Shown in pieces: positions 1-8,586 of a stretch of DNA of 64,000 bases. A model generated the notes under the pieces. The model made no database searches and was not told the DNA's origin. It was given only the letters and a program-made list of their open reading frames with translations. The translations under genes and the position numbers were made by a program. Numbering within the stretch: the stretch's first letter is position 1; the number at the start of each line of letters is the position of its first letter. Source of the DNA: JAOUGY01 sp963785075 (GTDB taxonomy: Bacteria > Actinomycetota > Acidimicrobiia > Spongiisociales > ZC4RG35); contig CAWATW010000010.1 in the NCBI GenBank assembly GCA_963785075.1, positions 186,001 through 250,000 of the forward strand, written 5' to 3'.

Positions 1-197
1 ACCTGGCGCTGAGCTGCGACATCCCACATCGACACGCCTTCGATGAGGCGCCAATACTCGGCCGGGGGATCGCCATACGACGTCGGCATGTACATGTGGT
101 TGTAGATCGAGAACTGGGTCACGCCTGCCGTCACCGTGGCGTCGAAGAACGGCGACTTGTGGACTCTCGGCCCGATCGACAGCGAGTACCGACTCAC
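1..197 (-). CDS. GcvT/DmdA-like aminomethyltransferase, 5' end only
   Basis: The minus strand opens at GTG 197 (alternative GTG at 200), preceded by a strong GAGGAGG ribosome site at 205-211, and stays open to the window edge (about 65 residues). The visible N-terminus contains SPFFDAT, then YNHMYMPTSYGDP and MWDVAAQRQV. This arrangement is typical of folate-dependent aminomethyltransferases of the GcvT fold, particularly the DMSP demethylase-like branch, where a WDV.. ERQV-type segment follows a YNHM segment. These enzymes move a methyl or aminomethyl group to tetrahydrofolate. The substrate cannot be read from so short a fragment. The gene lies downstream of amt on the same strand but is separated from it by a strong terminator, so it is probably its own unit. 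Confidence 0.72.
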   Translation of the reverse strand, partial: MSRYSLSIGPRVHKSPFFDATVTAGVTQFSIYNHMYMPTSYGDPPAEYWRLIEGVSMWDVAAQRQ

Positions 198-234
198 CAC
201 CGCACCTCCTCGACGAGAGCGTAGATGTCGCGCA

Positions 235-270
235 CGGGAAGGGCGGAGCCGGCCGGCTCCGCCCTTCCCG
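235..270 (-). terminator. Perfect 36-base palindrome, amt terminator
   Basis: Positions 235-252 and 253-270 are exact reverse complements (18-base arms, CGGGAAGGGCGGAGCCGG on the left). The folded RNA would be an unusually long GC-rich hairpin. It lies 23 bases past the amt stop codon and before the next minus-strand gene. No clear T tract follows, so termination by hairpin alone, or an additional protein-binding role, is possible. Confidence 0.8.
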
Positions 271-292
271 TCATCGAAGAGACGCGTGGTCG

Positions 293-1651
293 TTACGAGA
301 TCGGATCCAGGGTCCGGGGATCGGCGATCTGCTCCATGAACTCGGGGTAGGCCGCCGTTCCGTGCTCGATACGGTCGAGGCCTGCGATCTCTTCCTCCGC
401 CGGGACCCGCAGGCCGACGGTGGCGTTGATGACCCGGAACACGATGCTCGACGTGATGAAGGTCCAGGCCACGATCGCAAGCGCGCCGAGTGCCTGCACA
501 CCGAGGAGACGGACGCCACCACCGTAGAACAGACCGTCACCACCGACCGAGTCGAACAGGCCGACCGCCAGGAGTCCCCAGATGCCGCAGACACCGTGTA
601 CCGAGATTGCTCCCACCGGATCGTCGATCTTGATTCGCTCGAAGAACACGATCGCCATCACGACGATGAACCCGGCCACCAGACCGATGACGATCGCAGC
701 GAAGTTGCTCACGTTGGCGGTCCCCGCCGTGATCCCGACCAGTCCGGCCAGCGCACCGTTGAGCGTCATGCCGGGGTCGGGGCGACCGAACACCGGGTAG
801 GCCCACGCGGTGACCATCGCCGCCAGCGCTCCGGCAGACGCCGCCAGCGTGGTCGTGGTGACGACCGACGCGAAGTCGGCGCCGACCGCGGCCAGCGTGG
901 AGCCACCATTGAAGCCGTACCAGCCGAACCACAGGATGAACACACCGAGCGCGCCCAGCATGAGGCTGTGACCGGGGATCGGAAGCGGCTTGCCGTTCTC
1001 GTCGTACTTGCCGATACGGGGTCCGAGGACCATGACGCCGGCGATGGCGGCAACGCCACCGGTGAGGTGCACGAGACCCGAACCGGCGAAGTCGACAAAG
1101 CCGAGATCGGTGAGCCATCCCTGCCCGCTCCATGCCCAATGCGTGACGATCGGATAGATGAACCCGGTGATGAACGGGGTGTAGATGAGGTAGGCGGAGA
1201 ACTTCGTGCGCTCTGCCATGGCCCCGGACACGATCGTGGCCGCGGTCGCTGCGAACACCACCTGGAAGAACCAGGACGGGCTCTGTGCAGTGTCCGAGAG
1301 GAAGAACGCATCGCCGATACCACCGTAGGCCAGGAACCCGCCGAGGGTGCTGCCGCCGTAGGCGAGGCCGAATCCGACCGCCCAGTAGACGAGAGAACCG
1401 ACCGCAAAGTCCATGAAGTTCTTCATCACGATGTTCGCCGTGTTCTTGGCCCGGGTGAATCCCGCTTCGACGAGAGCGAAGCCCGCCTGCATCAAGAACA
1501 CCAGGATTCCGGCCATGACGATCCACAGCGTGTCGACCGACAATGCAACCTGTTCGACGGTTGGCGCCTCCTGAGCGAGCGCGGTGCCGGCCAGCGGTCC
1601 AAACAGCGCCATTGCCGAGAGTACGACCAGCGCTCCTGTTCTCTTCCTCAT
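293..1651 (-). CDS. amt: Ammonium transporter Amt
   Basis: This is a 452-residue ammonium channel of the Amt/MEP/Rh family that moves ammonium into the cell across the inner membrane. I start it at ATG 1651, directly behind GGAGG (1656-1660); the upstream in-frame extension is Arg-rich and implausible. An N-terminal signal peptide (cleavage near ALA-Q, residue 26) is followed by about eleven hydrophobic segments. The pore twin histidines are visible as GLVHLTGG (His195) and ISVHGVCG (His352), and GAMAERTKF is the conserved segment after the Phe gate. No glnK/PII gene lies next to it, which is unusual for amt. The acidic C-terminal tail (from about residue 415) is the usual cytoplasmic regulatory end. 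Confidence 0.96.
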   Translation of the reverse strand: MRKRTGALVVLSAMALFGPLAGTALAQEAPTVEQVALSVDTLWIVMAGILVFLMQAGFALVEAGFTRAKNTANIVMKNFMDFAVGSLVYWAVGFGLAYGGSTLGGFLAYGGIGDAFFLSDTAQSPSWFFQVVFAATAATIVSGAMAERTKFSAYLIYTPFITGFIYPIVTHWAWSGQGWLTDLGFVDFAGSGLVHLTGGVAAIAGVMVLGPRIGKYDENGKPLPIPGHSLMLGALGVFILWFGWYGFNGGSTLAAVGADFASVVTTTTLAASAGALAAMVTAWAYPVFGRPDPGMTLNGALAGLVGITAGTANVSNFAAIVIGLVAGFIVVMAIVFFERIKIDDPVGAISVHGVCGIWGLLAVGLFDSVGGDGLFYGGGVRLLGVQALGALAIVAWTFITSSIVFRVINATVGLRVPAEEEIAGLDRIEHGTAAYPEFMEQIADPRTLDPIS

Positions 1652-1791
1652 GCTGCCTCCATGTGGTGTTTGGGGATTCCGAGACGCTATGGGCGGGGCT
1701 TTTCGCCGTCGTTGCCCGTCTGTTGCCGCCTGGAAGCGATCGCGTTTCGGGTGTGTTTCCGTGGCCGGGCGCCGGTGGCGTTCGGGACGCC

Positions 1792-1797
1792 TACCGT
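1792..1797 (+). promoter_or_regulatory. Possible -10 box (TACCGT) of aceK
   Basis: TACCGT ends nine bases before the ATG of aceK and no Shine-Dalgarno sequence separates them. The same TAnnnT spacing recurs at other unit heads in this window, which suggests a leaderless transcript. The rest of the 1652-1806 interval is the divergent amt/aceK control region; a TAGCGT box for amt can be read on the minus strand at 1684-1689. Confidence 0.4.
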
Positions 1798-1806
1798 GTG
1801 ATTGGC

Positions 1807-3567
1807 ATGACTGCCCCGCTTTCTGACTCACGCCTCGCCAACATCGCTTCTCGCACGATCAGGGACTCGTGGAGCGGCCTGTCGGACCGTTTTCGCATCA
1901 TCACCCGTCGGGCGAAGCTGCGGTTCGAGGGGCGCGACTGGGAGGGCATGGCCGCCGATCACGTCGAGCGGCTCGATCTCTACTCGCATGTGGCCGAAGA
2001 CACCGCAGATCGGATCCGGGCCGCCCTCGGTGATCGTCTCGAGGACCGCAATGTGTGGATGGCTATGAAGGCCGTGTATTCCGGGCTCATCCAAGAGCGT
2101 TCCGACTGGGAGCTGGCCGAGACGTTCTTCAACTCGGTCACCCGGAAGATCTTTTCGACGGTCGGAGTGGATCCGAGGATCGAGTTCGTCGACACCGACT
2201 ACGACTCCCCACCCATGGATCCGGTCGCACCGGTCTACGACACGTACGAAGGTCCGGCGGACACTGCTTCCCTGGTGCGCCGAATCATCGAAGCGGCCGC
2301 TCTCGATGTGGACTTCGAGGACTTCGAGGGCGATGTAGTCGAGGTGGCGAGACAGATCGACGATCGCCTTCAGCGGGTGGGCGGGCTGCGGCTCGTCGAC
2401 CGCATCGAGATGGTCAACTCGACTTTCTTCCGAAGCAAGGGTGCCTATCTGGTGGGTCGGGTCTGGTCTGGATCTCAGGCCATTCCGGTGGTGATCGCGA
2501 TGCTCCACGAGGACGAGGGAGTTGTGATCGATGCGGTGCTCCTCACCGAGAATCAGGTGTCGATCTTGTTCTCGTTCACGAGGTCGTATTTCCACGTCGA
2601 TGTGACCACGCCGAACTCGCTCGTTCATTTCCTCTCGACGCTCATGCCGCGCAAACGGCGCGCCGAGCTCTACATCTCGCTCGGACACAACAAACACGGG
2701 AAGACCGAGCTCTATCGCGAGCTACGACGGCACATGTCGCTGTCGGGCGAGCACTTCCAGACCGCCAGGGGAACCAAGGGTCTCGTCATGGTCGTGTTCA
2801 CCCTCCCGGGGTTCGATGTGGTGCTGAAGGTGATCAAGGATCGGTTCGGCGAGCCGAAACAGCTCACTCGTGACCATGTGTTGAGCCGCTATCGGCTTGT
2901 GTTCCGCCATGATCGGGCAGGGCGGCTGATCGATGCCCAGGAGTACGAGCACCTCGAGTTCCCCATCGCCAGGTTCGATTCCGATCTGTTGGAAGTGCTC
3001 CGCACCGAGTGCGCTCGCACGGTCACGGTCGGGGACGGTACGGTCCATCTCGCACACGCCTATATCGAGCGCAGGGTGACTCCGCTCGATGTTTTTCTCC
3101 AAGAAGCCTCGCCCGAGGCGGCCGAGGCAGCCATCGTGGATTACGGGTCGGCGATCAAGGAGTTGGCTGCCAGCGGGATCTTTCCAGGCGACATGTTGCT
3201 GAAGAACTTCGGAGTGACGCGTCACGGGCGGGTGGTCTTCTACGACTATGACGAGTTGACGACGCTCGACGAGTGCGTGTTCAGGAATCTGCCGGTGGCT
3301 TCGTCATACGACGACGAGATGTCTCCAGAGCCGTGGTTCTCGGTGGGTCCCAACGATGTGTTCCCTGAGGAGTTCGCCACCTTCCTCGGCATCCAAGGCA
3401 GTCTCCGAGAGGTGTTCCTCGCCCGGCACTCCGACATCTTCGAGGCGTCTGCGTGGCTCGAATGGCAGAACCGGGTGAAGCAAGGAGAGATCATCGAGAT
3501 CTTCCCGTACGACGGGGATCTGAGAATCCACCAGAGTCACGAGCTGGAACGCCCAAAGACCCTGTGA
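1807..3567 (+). CDS. aceK: Isocitrate dehydrogenase kinase/phosphatase AceK
   Basis: This 586-residue protein matches AceK along its length (family about 570-600 residues). AceK reversibly phosphorylates isocitrate dehydrogenase, and so sets the split between the TCA cycle and the glyoxylate bypass on acetate or fatty acids. The N-terminal helical regulatory half is followed by a divergent kinase fold with ARGTKGLVMVVFTLPGFDVV and VLKVIKDRF (ATP-binding lobe). It ends with the diagnostic VVFYDYDE segment and EPWFSVGPNDVFPEEF near the C-terminus. I take ATG 1807 as the start; an in-frame GTG at 1798 is an alternative. AceK is best known from proteobacteria, so its presence in this apparently actinobacterial setting is notable. 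Isocitrate lyase and malate synthase are not in the window. Confidence 0.93.
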   Translation: MTAPLSDSRLANIASRTIRDSWSGLSDRFRIITRRAKLRFEGRDWEGMAADHVERLDLYSHVAEDTADRIRAALGDRLEDRNVWMAMKAVYSGLIQERSDWELAETFFNSVTRKIFSTVGVDPRIEFVDTDYDSPPMDPVAPVYDTYEGPADTASLVRRIIEAAALDVDFEDFEGDVVEVARQIDDRLQRVGGLRLVDRIEMVNSTFFRSKGAYLVGRVWSGSQAIPVVIAMLHEDEGVVIDAVLLTENQVSILFSFTRSYFHVDVTTPNSLVHFLSTLMPRKRRAELYISLGHNKHGKTELYRELRRHMSLSGEHFQTARGTKGLVMVVFTLPGFDVVLKVIKDRFGEPKQLTRDHVLSRYRLVFRHDRAGRLIDAQEYEHLEFPIARFDSDLLEVLRTECARTVTVGDGTVHLAHAYIERRVTPLDVFLQEASPEAAEAAIVDYGSAIKELAASGIFPGDMLLKNFGVTRHGRVVFYDYDELTTLDECVFRNLPVASSYDDEMSPEPWFSVGPNDVFPEEFATFLGIQGSLREVFLARHSDIFEASAWLEWQNRVKQGEIIEIFPYDGDLRIHQSHELERPKTL

Positions 3568-3643
3568 CTTCTGCCAAACGCCCTCCACCACCGTCAAGAG
3601 GGTGGGGTACGCTCGGCACGCCGAATCGAGAGGAAGCAATCCC

Positions 3644-6382
3644 ATGGCCGACTACCCGTCTGAGTACGAGTTCGATGTGGTTCTCCGAGACGGAGAGGTC
3701 GCCCACGTCCGACCAATCCGTCCGAACGACGGACAGCTGCTGGTCGACTTCTTCGAGACGCTCGGCCCTGAGAGCCGGTACTTTCGGTTCTTCCGTGTCA
3801 AGCGGTCGCTCGAACCGGAAGAGGTCGAGTACTTCACGCACGTCGACTACGACGACCGTATGGCGCTGATCGCCCTCATCGATGGTCGAATGGTTGCCGT
3901 CGGCAGGTACGACCGGGCGGAGGAGGATCCGGCGATGGCCGAGGTTGCCTTCGCCGTCGCCGACACACAACAGGGGAGGGGGATCGGGACCGAGTTGCTC
4001 CAACTCCTCACGACGGCCGCTCGCCAGAACGGCATCACCGGATTCCGTGCTTTCGTGCTTCCCGAAAATGTCCAGATGATGCGGGTGTTCCGCAACTCGG
4101 GCTACGAGCTGCATCGCACCATGGAAGACGGGATCTTCAACCTCGACTTCCCGGTCGCCTACACCGACGATGCTCGGAAGGCGGCGGAAGAACGCGAAAA
4201 GCGTGCGGGAGCTGCGTCGATACTTCCGCTGTTCTTCCCCCGTTCCATCGCCGTCATCGGAGCCTCCACCCGGCCGGGGTCCATCGGCAACACCCTCTTC
4301 CGCAACCTCCTCCACACCGGGTTTGGCGGAACCCTCTATCCGGTGAACCCGACCGCGCAGGTGGTCAACGCCGTGAAGGCCTACCCTTCGGTGGGCGACA
4401 TCCCCGACGACGTCGATCTCGCCTTCATCGTGGTGCCATCTGAGCACGTGCTCACCGCCGCCAGGGAGTGTGCCGAGAAAGGTGTGCGAGGTCTGGTCGT
4501 CATTTCCGCCGGTTTCGGTGAGGTGGGGAGTGAGGGCGCGGCGAAGGAGCAGGCTCTTCTCGAGATCGTTCGTGAGGGTGGCATGCGGATGGTCGGGCCC
4601 AACTGCATGGGCCTGCTGAACACCTCTCCGTCGGCCAACGTGAATGGCACGTTTGCCCCGGTGTTCCCACCGGTCGGCAACATTGCGATGTCCAGTCAGT
4701 CGGGGGCGTTGGGTATCGCCATTCTCGAGTTCGCCCGCAGGAATCGCATCGGCATCAGTCAATTCGTCTCGGTCGGCAACAAGGCCGACGTCTCCGGCAA
4801 CGACCTGCTTCTGTTCTGGGAGGACGACCCGTCGACAGATGTGATCCTGCTCTATCTGGAGTCGTTCGGAAACCCTCGCCGGTTCGCTCGCCTCGCACGC
4901 CGGATCGCCCGGAAGAAGCCGATCGTGGCGGTGAAGTCGGGGCGTACGGGAGCCGGGAGCCGCGCTGCATCCTCACACACCGGGGCCCTGGCCTCGATGG
5001 ATGTGGCGGTCGATGCGCTCTTCGGCCAGTCGGGCGTGATCAGGGTCGGCACGCTCGAAGAGATGTTTGCAGTGGGCTCGCTCCTCGCCAACCAACCGGC
5101 GCCGAAGGGGCGAAGGGTCGGGATCATCACCAACGCCGGCGGGCCGGCGATCCTCGCGGCGGACGCACTCGAATCCGAGGGTCTCGTGATCCCCGAATTG
5201 TCGGGTGAGCTGCAGGCCAAGCTCCGCGAGGTGCTTCCCGCAGAGGCCGCAGTTCAGAACCCGGTCGATCTGATCGCCGGGGCGACCGCCGACCAATATC
5301 GTAGGACGGTCCCGTTGCTGCTCGACAGCGGAGAGGTCGACGCCCTGATGGTGATCTACGTTCCGGTCTCCGCCACCGGTGTCGAGACAGTGGCTCCAAC
5401 CCTCCTCGAGGTGGGAGAGGCCACACAGTCCGACTGCACCCTGATCTCCGTGTTCATGCAGGCCGAGGAAGCCTCCGAGATGCTCGAAGGTGCCACGGTC
5501 ACCATTCCCAGCTTCCCCTTTCCTGAGGATGCCGCATTGGCGCTCGCCAGGGCGACCCGGTACGGAGAGTGGCGAATCAGCGATCTGGGCGAGATCCCGG
5601 AGTTCGAGGATATCGACGTCGCATTGGCTCGGTCGACGGTGCTCTCGGCCCTCGAACGGTTGGGCGGAGAGGCAGGGTGGTTGGAGCCTTCAGAGGTGGA
5701 CTCGCTGCTCGACGCGTTCTCGATCCCACGACCTGCGTCCACCCTCACGACCACGGAAGAAGAAGCGCTCGATGCCGCACGTCGGATCGGCGGCCCGGTG
5801 GCGATGAAGGTCGTGTCGTCCGAGGCGCTCCACAAGTCGGATGTCGGAGGTGTCTTGCTCGACGTCGAGGGTGACGCCTCGGTGTCCGCCGGGTTCCGTT
5901 CGATCGCCGAGGCCGTGCCGAATCGTGACGGGATCCTGGTCCAGGAGATGGTTCAGGGCGGTCACGAGGTGCTCGTGGGGATGACCGAGGACCCCAACTT
6001 CGGCCCGTTGATCGTATACGGGCTCGGAGGTGTGTACGTGGAGCTACTCAAGGATGTTGCATTCCGCCTTCATCCGCTCACCGACCGCGAGGCGGAGAAG
6101 ATGATGCATGAGATCAAGGGAGCCAAGCTGCTCGAGGGGTACCGCAATCTCCCGGAGGGCGACGTTCCGGCGGTGGCCGACGTGCTGCTCCGTGTTTCGG
6201 CGATGATCACGGCGGTACCCGAGATCTCGGAGATGGACCTCAATCCATTGCTGGTCCTGGAGCCGGGTCAGGGTGCGCGCGCGGTGGATGCCCGGATCCG
6301 AATCGAGCCGCTCGATCCGGGTTGGTTCCCGGAGTTGGTCGATCTCCCCGGAGTGGCAGGCGCCCGGCGCGACAGCGATTGA
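3644..6382 (+). CDS. GNAT acetyltransferase / ADP-forming acyl-CoA synthetase fusion
   Basis: This 912-residue fusion has three parts. Residues 8-170 form a GNAT acetyltransferase domain with the acetyl-CoA-binding motif QQGRGIG (109-115). Residues about 195-650 form the CoA-binding and ligase alpha part, including AVIGASTRPGSIG and the phospho-histidine motif SSHTGAL. Residues about 690-905 form an ATP-grasp beta part with HKSDVGGV. The synthetase half interconverts acyl-CoA plus ADP and phosphate with free acid plus ATP. GNAT-fused homologues (the Pat/PatZ type) acetylate lysines and regulate acetyl-CoA synthetases; here the GNAT is N-terminal, as in actinobacterial examples. Unlike PatZ, both synthetase histidine motifs look intact, so real ligase activity is plausible. 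ATG 3644 follows GAGAGGAAG. It lies 76 bases after aceK and may be transcribed with it. Confidence 0.9.
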   Translation: MADYPSEYEFDVVLRDGEVAHVRPIRPNDGQLLVDFFETLGPESRYFRFFRVKRSLEPEEVEYFTHVDYDDRMALIALIDGRMVAVGRYDRAEEDPAMAEVAFAVADTQQGRGIGTELLQLLTTAARQNGITGFRAFVLPENVQMMRVFRNSGYELHRTMEDGIFNLDFPVAYTDDARKAAEEREKRAGAASILPLFFPRSIAVIGASTRPGSIGNTLFRNLLHTGFGGTLYPVNPTAQVVNAVKAYPSVGDIPDDVDLAFIVVPSEHVLTAARECAEKGVRGLVVISAGFGEVGSEGAAKEQALLEIVREGGMRMVGPNCMGLLNTSPSANVNGTFAPVFPPVGNIAMSSQSGALGIAILEFARRNRIGISQFVSVGNKADVSGNDLLLFWEDDPSTDVILLYLESFGNPRRFARLARRIARKKPIVAVKSGRTGAGSRAASSHTGALASMDVAVDALFGQSGVIRVGTLEEMFAVGSLLANQPAPKGRRVGIITNAGGPAILAADALESEGLVIPELSGELQAKLREVLPAEAAVQNPVDLIAGATADQYRRTVPLLLDSGEVDALMVIYVPVSATGVETVAPTLLEVGEATQSDCTLISVFMQAEEASEMLEGATVTIPSFPFPEDAALALARATRYGEWRISDLGEIPEFEDIDVALARSTVLSALERLGGEAGWLEPSEVDSLLDAFSIPRPASTLTTTEEEALDAARRIGGPVAMKVVSSEALHKSDVGGVLLDVEGDASVSAGFRSIAEAVPNRDGILVQEMVQGGHEVLVGMTEDPNFGPLIVYGLGGVYVELLKDVAFRLHPLTDREAEKMMHEIKGAKLLEGYRNLPEGDVPAVADVLLRVSAMITAVPEISEMDLNPLLVLEPGQGARAVDARIRIEPLDPGWFPELVDLPGVAGARRDSD

Positions 6383-6450
6383 TCTTGCGGCTCGGGTCCC
6401 GCCGGCCGTGTGCGCTAGCCTCGGTGACCCGAGATCGAGGAGCCTGAGAG

Positions 6451-7218
6451 ATGTCCCTGGCCGAGTTCAGCACCGAAGGTTCGGTCGCAGTCGTTCGCCT
6501 GAATCGCCCGCCGGTGAATGCTTTGTCGGAGGAGCTCTCGAAGGATCTGGCGGTTGCGTTCGACCGCTGCGCCGACGACAGCATTCGTGCGGTAGTGGTC
6601 ACCGGCGAGCCCCACTTCGCTGCCGGCGCCGACATCAAAGGTTTCGGTGCCGTCTACGAATCCGAGGGTGAGGAGAAGCTGGCCCGGAGCCTCGTCGAGG
6701 CAGTCTGGAAACTCGAAGGGCTGGACAAGCCCACCATCGCAGCCGTCCGCGGATACGCGCTTGGAGGCGGGCTGGAGCTCGCCATGGGAGCAGACTTCAG
6801 GTATCTCGCCGACGACGCCAAGGTCGGTCAGCCCGAGATTCTGCTTGGGATCATCCCAGGGGCCGGGGGCACGCAGCGGCTTCCGAGGATCGTCGGATAT
6901 CAGAAGGCGAAGGAACTGGTCTACACAGGCCGGCACATCACCGCCGACGAGGCACTCGCAATCGGACTCGCAGACAAGGTCTTCCCCACCGACGAGCTCT
7001 TCGGGGCTGCCATGGCCGCCGCCACGGACATGGCCGATGGGCCGACGAAGGGCATCGGCGCTGCCAAACGCGCCATCAACGACGGCTGGGGCAAGCCCAT
7101 GCGAGAGGCGATCGAGATCGAAGCGGCCGCCTTCAACGATGCGTTCTGGACCGAGGACGCAAAAGAGGGCATCGCCGCATTCATCGAGAAGCGCAAGCCC
7201 GACTTCCAGGGCATGTGA
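6451..7218 (+). CDS. Enoyl-CoA hydratase (crotonase family)
   Basis: This 255-residue protein is a canonical crotonase. It hydrates trans-2-enoyl-CoA to 3-hydroxyacyl-CoA in beta-oxidation or related acyl-CoA degradation. The oxyanion-hole segments AAGAD (57-61) and ALGGGLEL (103-110) are present, and so are both catalytic glutamates: Glu109 in GGGLELAM and Glu129 in QPEILLGIIPGAGG. Because both acids are retained, hydratase activity is more likely than an isomerase or dehalogenase role. A GAGGAG site precedes ATG 6451. It follows the acyl-CoA synthetase fusion by 68 bases, in keeping with acyl-CoA metabolism. The physiological substrate cannot be told from sequence. Confidence 0.92.
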   Translation: MSLAEFSTEGSVAVVRLNRPPVNALSEELSKDLAVAFDRCADDSIRAVVVTGEPHFAAGADIKGFGAVYESEGEEKLARSLVEAVWKLEGLDKPTIAAVRGYALGGGLELAMGADFRYLADDAKVGQPEILLGIIPGAGGTQRLPRIVGYQKAKELVYTGRHITADEALAIGLADKVFPTDELFGAAMAAATDMADGPTKGIGAAKRAINDGWGKPMREAIEIEAAAFNDAFWTEDAKEGIAAFIEKRKPDFQGM

Positions 7219-7379
7219 TCGCCGTCTGACATCCGATGTCAGAACTCGATCGTCACGCGACCCAGGTATCTCCGCCGCCGGAAATCGTTACAGGTGCCCT
7301 GCGTTGCATGGCGGATGTGACGCAGCGACTGTCGCCCGGCAGGTGTCCTGTCGCGTGTTGATGGGACGCGTCAATGTGG

Positions 7380-7550
7380 AATCCCCCCTGGCTGCCTGCG
7401 GCAGCCTGTCCCCCCTTCGGGGGGACACAATCGCCGGACACAACCCACGGTTGACGAGAGGAGCATCCAATCAGCTTCCCACTGTTCGTGTCCCCCCGCA
7501 GGGGGGACAGATTCGGCAACGGCGTAGCCGTGGACGAATCAGGGGGGATT
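7380..7550. repeat. 171-bp element with terminal inverted repeats and internal hairpins
   Basis: The ends are inverted copies: AATCCCCCCTG at 7380-7390 and CAGGGGGGATT at 7540-7550. Inside are GCTGCC-TGC-GGCAGC (7391-7405), TGTCCCCCC-TTC-GGGGGGACA (about 7407-7427), a second TGTCCCCCC-GCA-GGGGGGACA (about 7489-7509), and ACGGC-GTA-GCCGT near 7520. It contains no gene. The architecture resembles a composite REP/BIME-like or small non-autonomous mobile element. Only one copy is in this window, so dispersal is not shown. Confidence 0.65.
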
Positions 7551-7738
7551 TCATGTGGTGTTTGGATCGAGTTGGCGCAGCAAACCGTTCGGGACGCCGC
7601 AGTCGGGGTCTACTCCGATGACGACAGTCGCTTCTCGCTTTGCAGGTGGGTGGAGTCGAGTCCGGCGTGAGGGATTCGTACCACCGTCATGCCGACTCCG
7701 GGGGATCACTATGGCGCCCGCGGCGGCGAAGGGTGTCG

Positions 7739-7744
7739 TATCGT
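7739..7744 (+). promoter_or_regulatory. Possible -10 box (TATCGT) of the VOC gene
   Basis: TATCGT ends seven bases before ATG 7752 with no ribosome site between, which fits the leaderless pattern seen elsewhere in the window. Confidence 0.4.
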
Positions 7745-7751
7745 CCCGCCG

Positions 7752-8111
7752 ATGAGTCTCGAATGGGAGCAGGTCGTCATCGATGCCCGTGACACGGTGT
7801 CACTCGGCCGGTGGTGGGTCGAGGCGCTCGGATGGGTCATCGTCAACGACGACCCCGACGAGTTCGAGATCCGTCCCCACCCAGATCGTCTTCCGGGGAT
7901 CATGTTCCAGTTGGACGCCGAGCCGAGACAGGTCAAGAACCGGCTTCATCTCGACTTCCGCCCCGACGATCGGGACGCCGAGGTCGAGCGACTCATCGAG
8001 CTCGGGGCCTCCCGGGTCGACATCGGACAGGGCGAAGTCCCGTGGGTGGTGCTCGCCGATCCAGAAGGCAACGAGTTCTGCGTGCTCGGAGAACGCCGGA
8101 CATCGTCGTGA
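7752..8111 (+). CDS. VOC (glyoxalase-like) superfamily protein
   Basis: This 119-residue protein has the beta-alpha-beta-beta-beta pattern of the vicinal-oxygen-chelate fold. It opens with EWEQVVIDARDTVSLGRWW, has HLDFRPDD in the middle and ends with WVVLADPEGNEFCVLG, where the Asp-Pro-(Glu/Asp)-Gly-Asn motif is the family hallmark. Such single-domain proteins are glyoxalases, resistance proteins or uncharacterised metal enzymes. The candidate metal ligands are the His of HLDF and the Glu of NEFCV. ATG 7752 is chosen because the sequence upstream is not protein-like. It is convergent with the SRPBCC gene, and no substrate can be assigned. Confidence 0.82.
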   Translation: MSLEWEQVVIDARDTVSLGRWWVEALGWVIVNDDPDEFEIRPHPDRLPGIMFQLDAEPRQVKNRLHLDFRPDDRDAEVERLIELGASRVDIGQGEVPWVVLADPEGNEFCVLGERRTSS

Positions 8112-8132
8112 GAGCCGGTGCTCGGCGCGACG

Positions 8133-8570
8133 TCAGGCCTGCTCCAGGCGTCGCTTGAGGCCGTGGAGGTTGCGGCGCCAGATCCATCCGAGCACCGGCT
8201 TGGCGAAGAACGCCGTGACCGGCCCACCGAGGTGGAGCGGGAAGGTGAGGTCCTCGGTCCAGCTGAATCTGGTCCCGCCCGCTACGGGCGCGAGCTCGAA
8301 TCGACCCGTGCCGGTGACCAGACCGGAGTGACGGACTCCGATCGAATGGCCCTCGCGCCACTCGGTGACCTCCATGACGTCGTTGGTGCGAAGTGGACCG
8401 ACCACGGTTGCCACCTTCATCTGGGTGCCGACACCGGAGCGCTTCTCCGAGAGGAACTCGATCGACTCGGCGTCTGCCATCCATTCGGCGTGTGAAGCAA
8501 GATCGGCGGCTTCGTGCCAGACCCGCTCGAGCGGTGCGGCAATGTCGACATGCACTGTGATGTGTGCCAT
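8133..8570 (-). CDS. SRPBCC (START-like) family protein
   Basis: About 145 residues with the polyketide cyclase/START-like helix-grip pattern: an N-terminal strand ITVHVDIAAPLERVW, then DLASHAEWM, several strands, and a long C-terminal helix around ILGWIWRRNLHGLKRR-type sequence. These proteins bind hydrophobic ligands in an internal cavity, and function cannot be assigned further. I take the second Met (8570) as start; the Met at 8576 is equally possible. It begins 11-17 bases after the stop of the luciferase-like gene on the same strand, so the two are probably co-transcribed. Confidence 0.82.
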   Translation of the reverse strand: MAHITVHVDIAAPLERVWHEAADLASHAEWMADAESIEFLSEKRSGVGTQMKVATVVGPLRTNDVMEVTEWREGHSIGVRHSGLVTGTGRFELAPVAGGTRFSWTEDLTFPLHLGGPVTAFFAKPVLGWIWRRNLHGLKRRLEQA

Positions 8571-8586
8571 GACCACAGCCTATGGG

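Larger units (their letters stand above)
7219..7751. other. 533-base gene-free stretch
   Basis: No frame here has protein-like composition. The stretch contains the 171-bp inverted-repeat element (7380-7550) and, at its right end, a TATCGT box for the following VOC gene. I see nothing interpretable in 7219-7379 or 7551-7730. Confidence 0.6.

Noticed and set aside
1660..1673. CATGTGGTGTTTGG shared with 7552-7565
   Set aside because: A 14-base match between two places in 64 kb is expected by chance several times, and the flanks do not match.
362..1801. Long plus-strand ORF (479 residues) opposite amt
   Set aside because: It is rich in Asp, Arg, His and Glu with no hydrophobic core, which is typical of the antisense of a membrane protein in GC-rich DNA. 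The minus-strand Amt is unambiguous.
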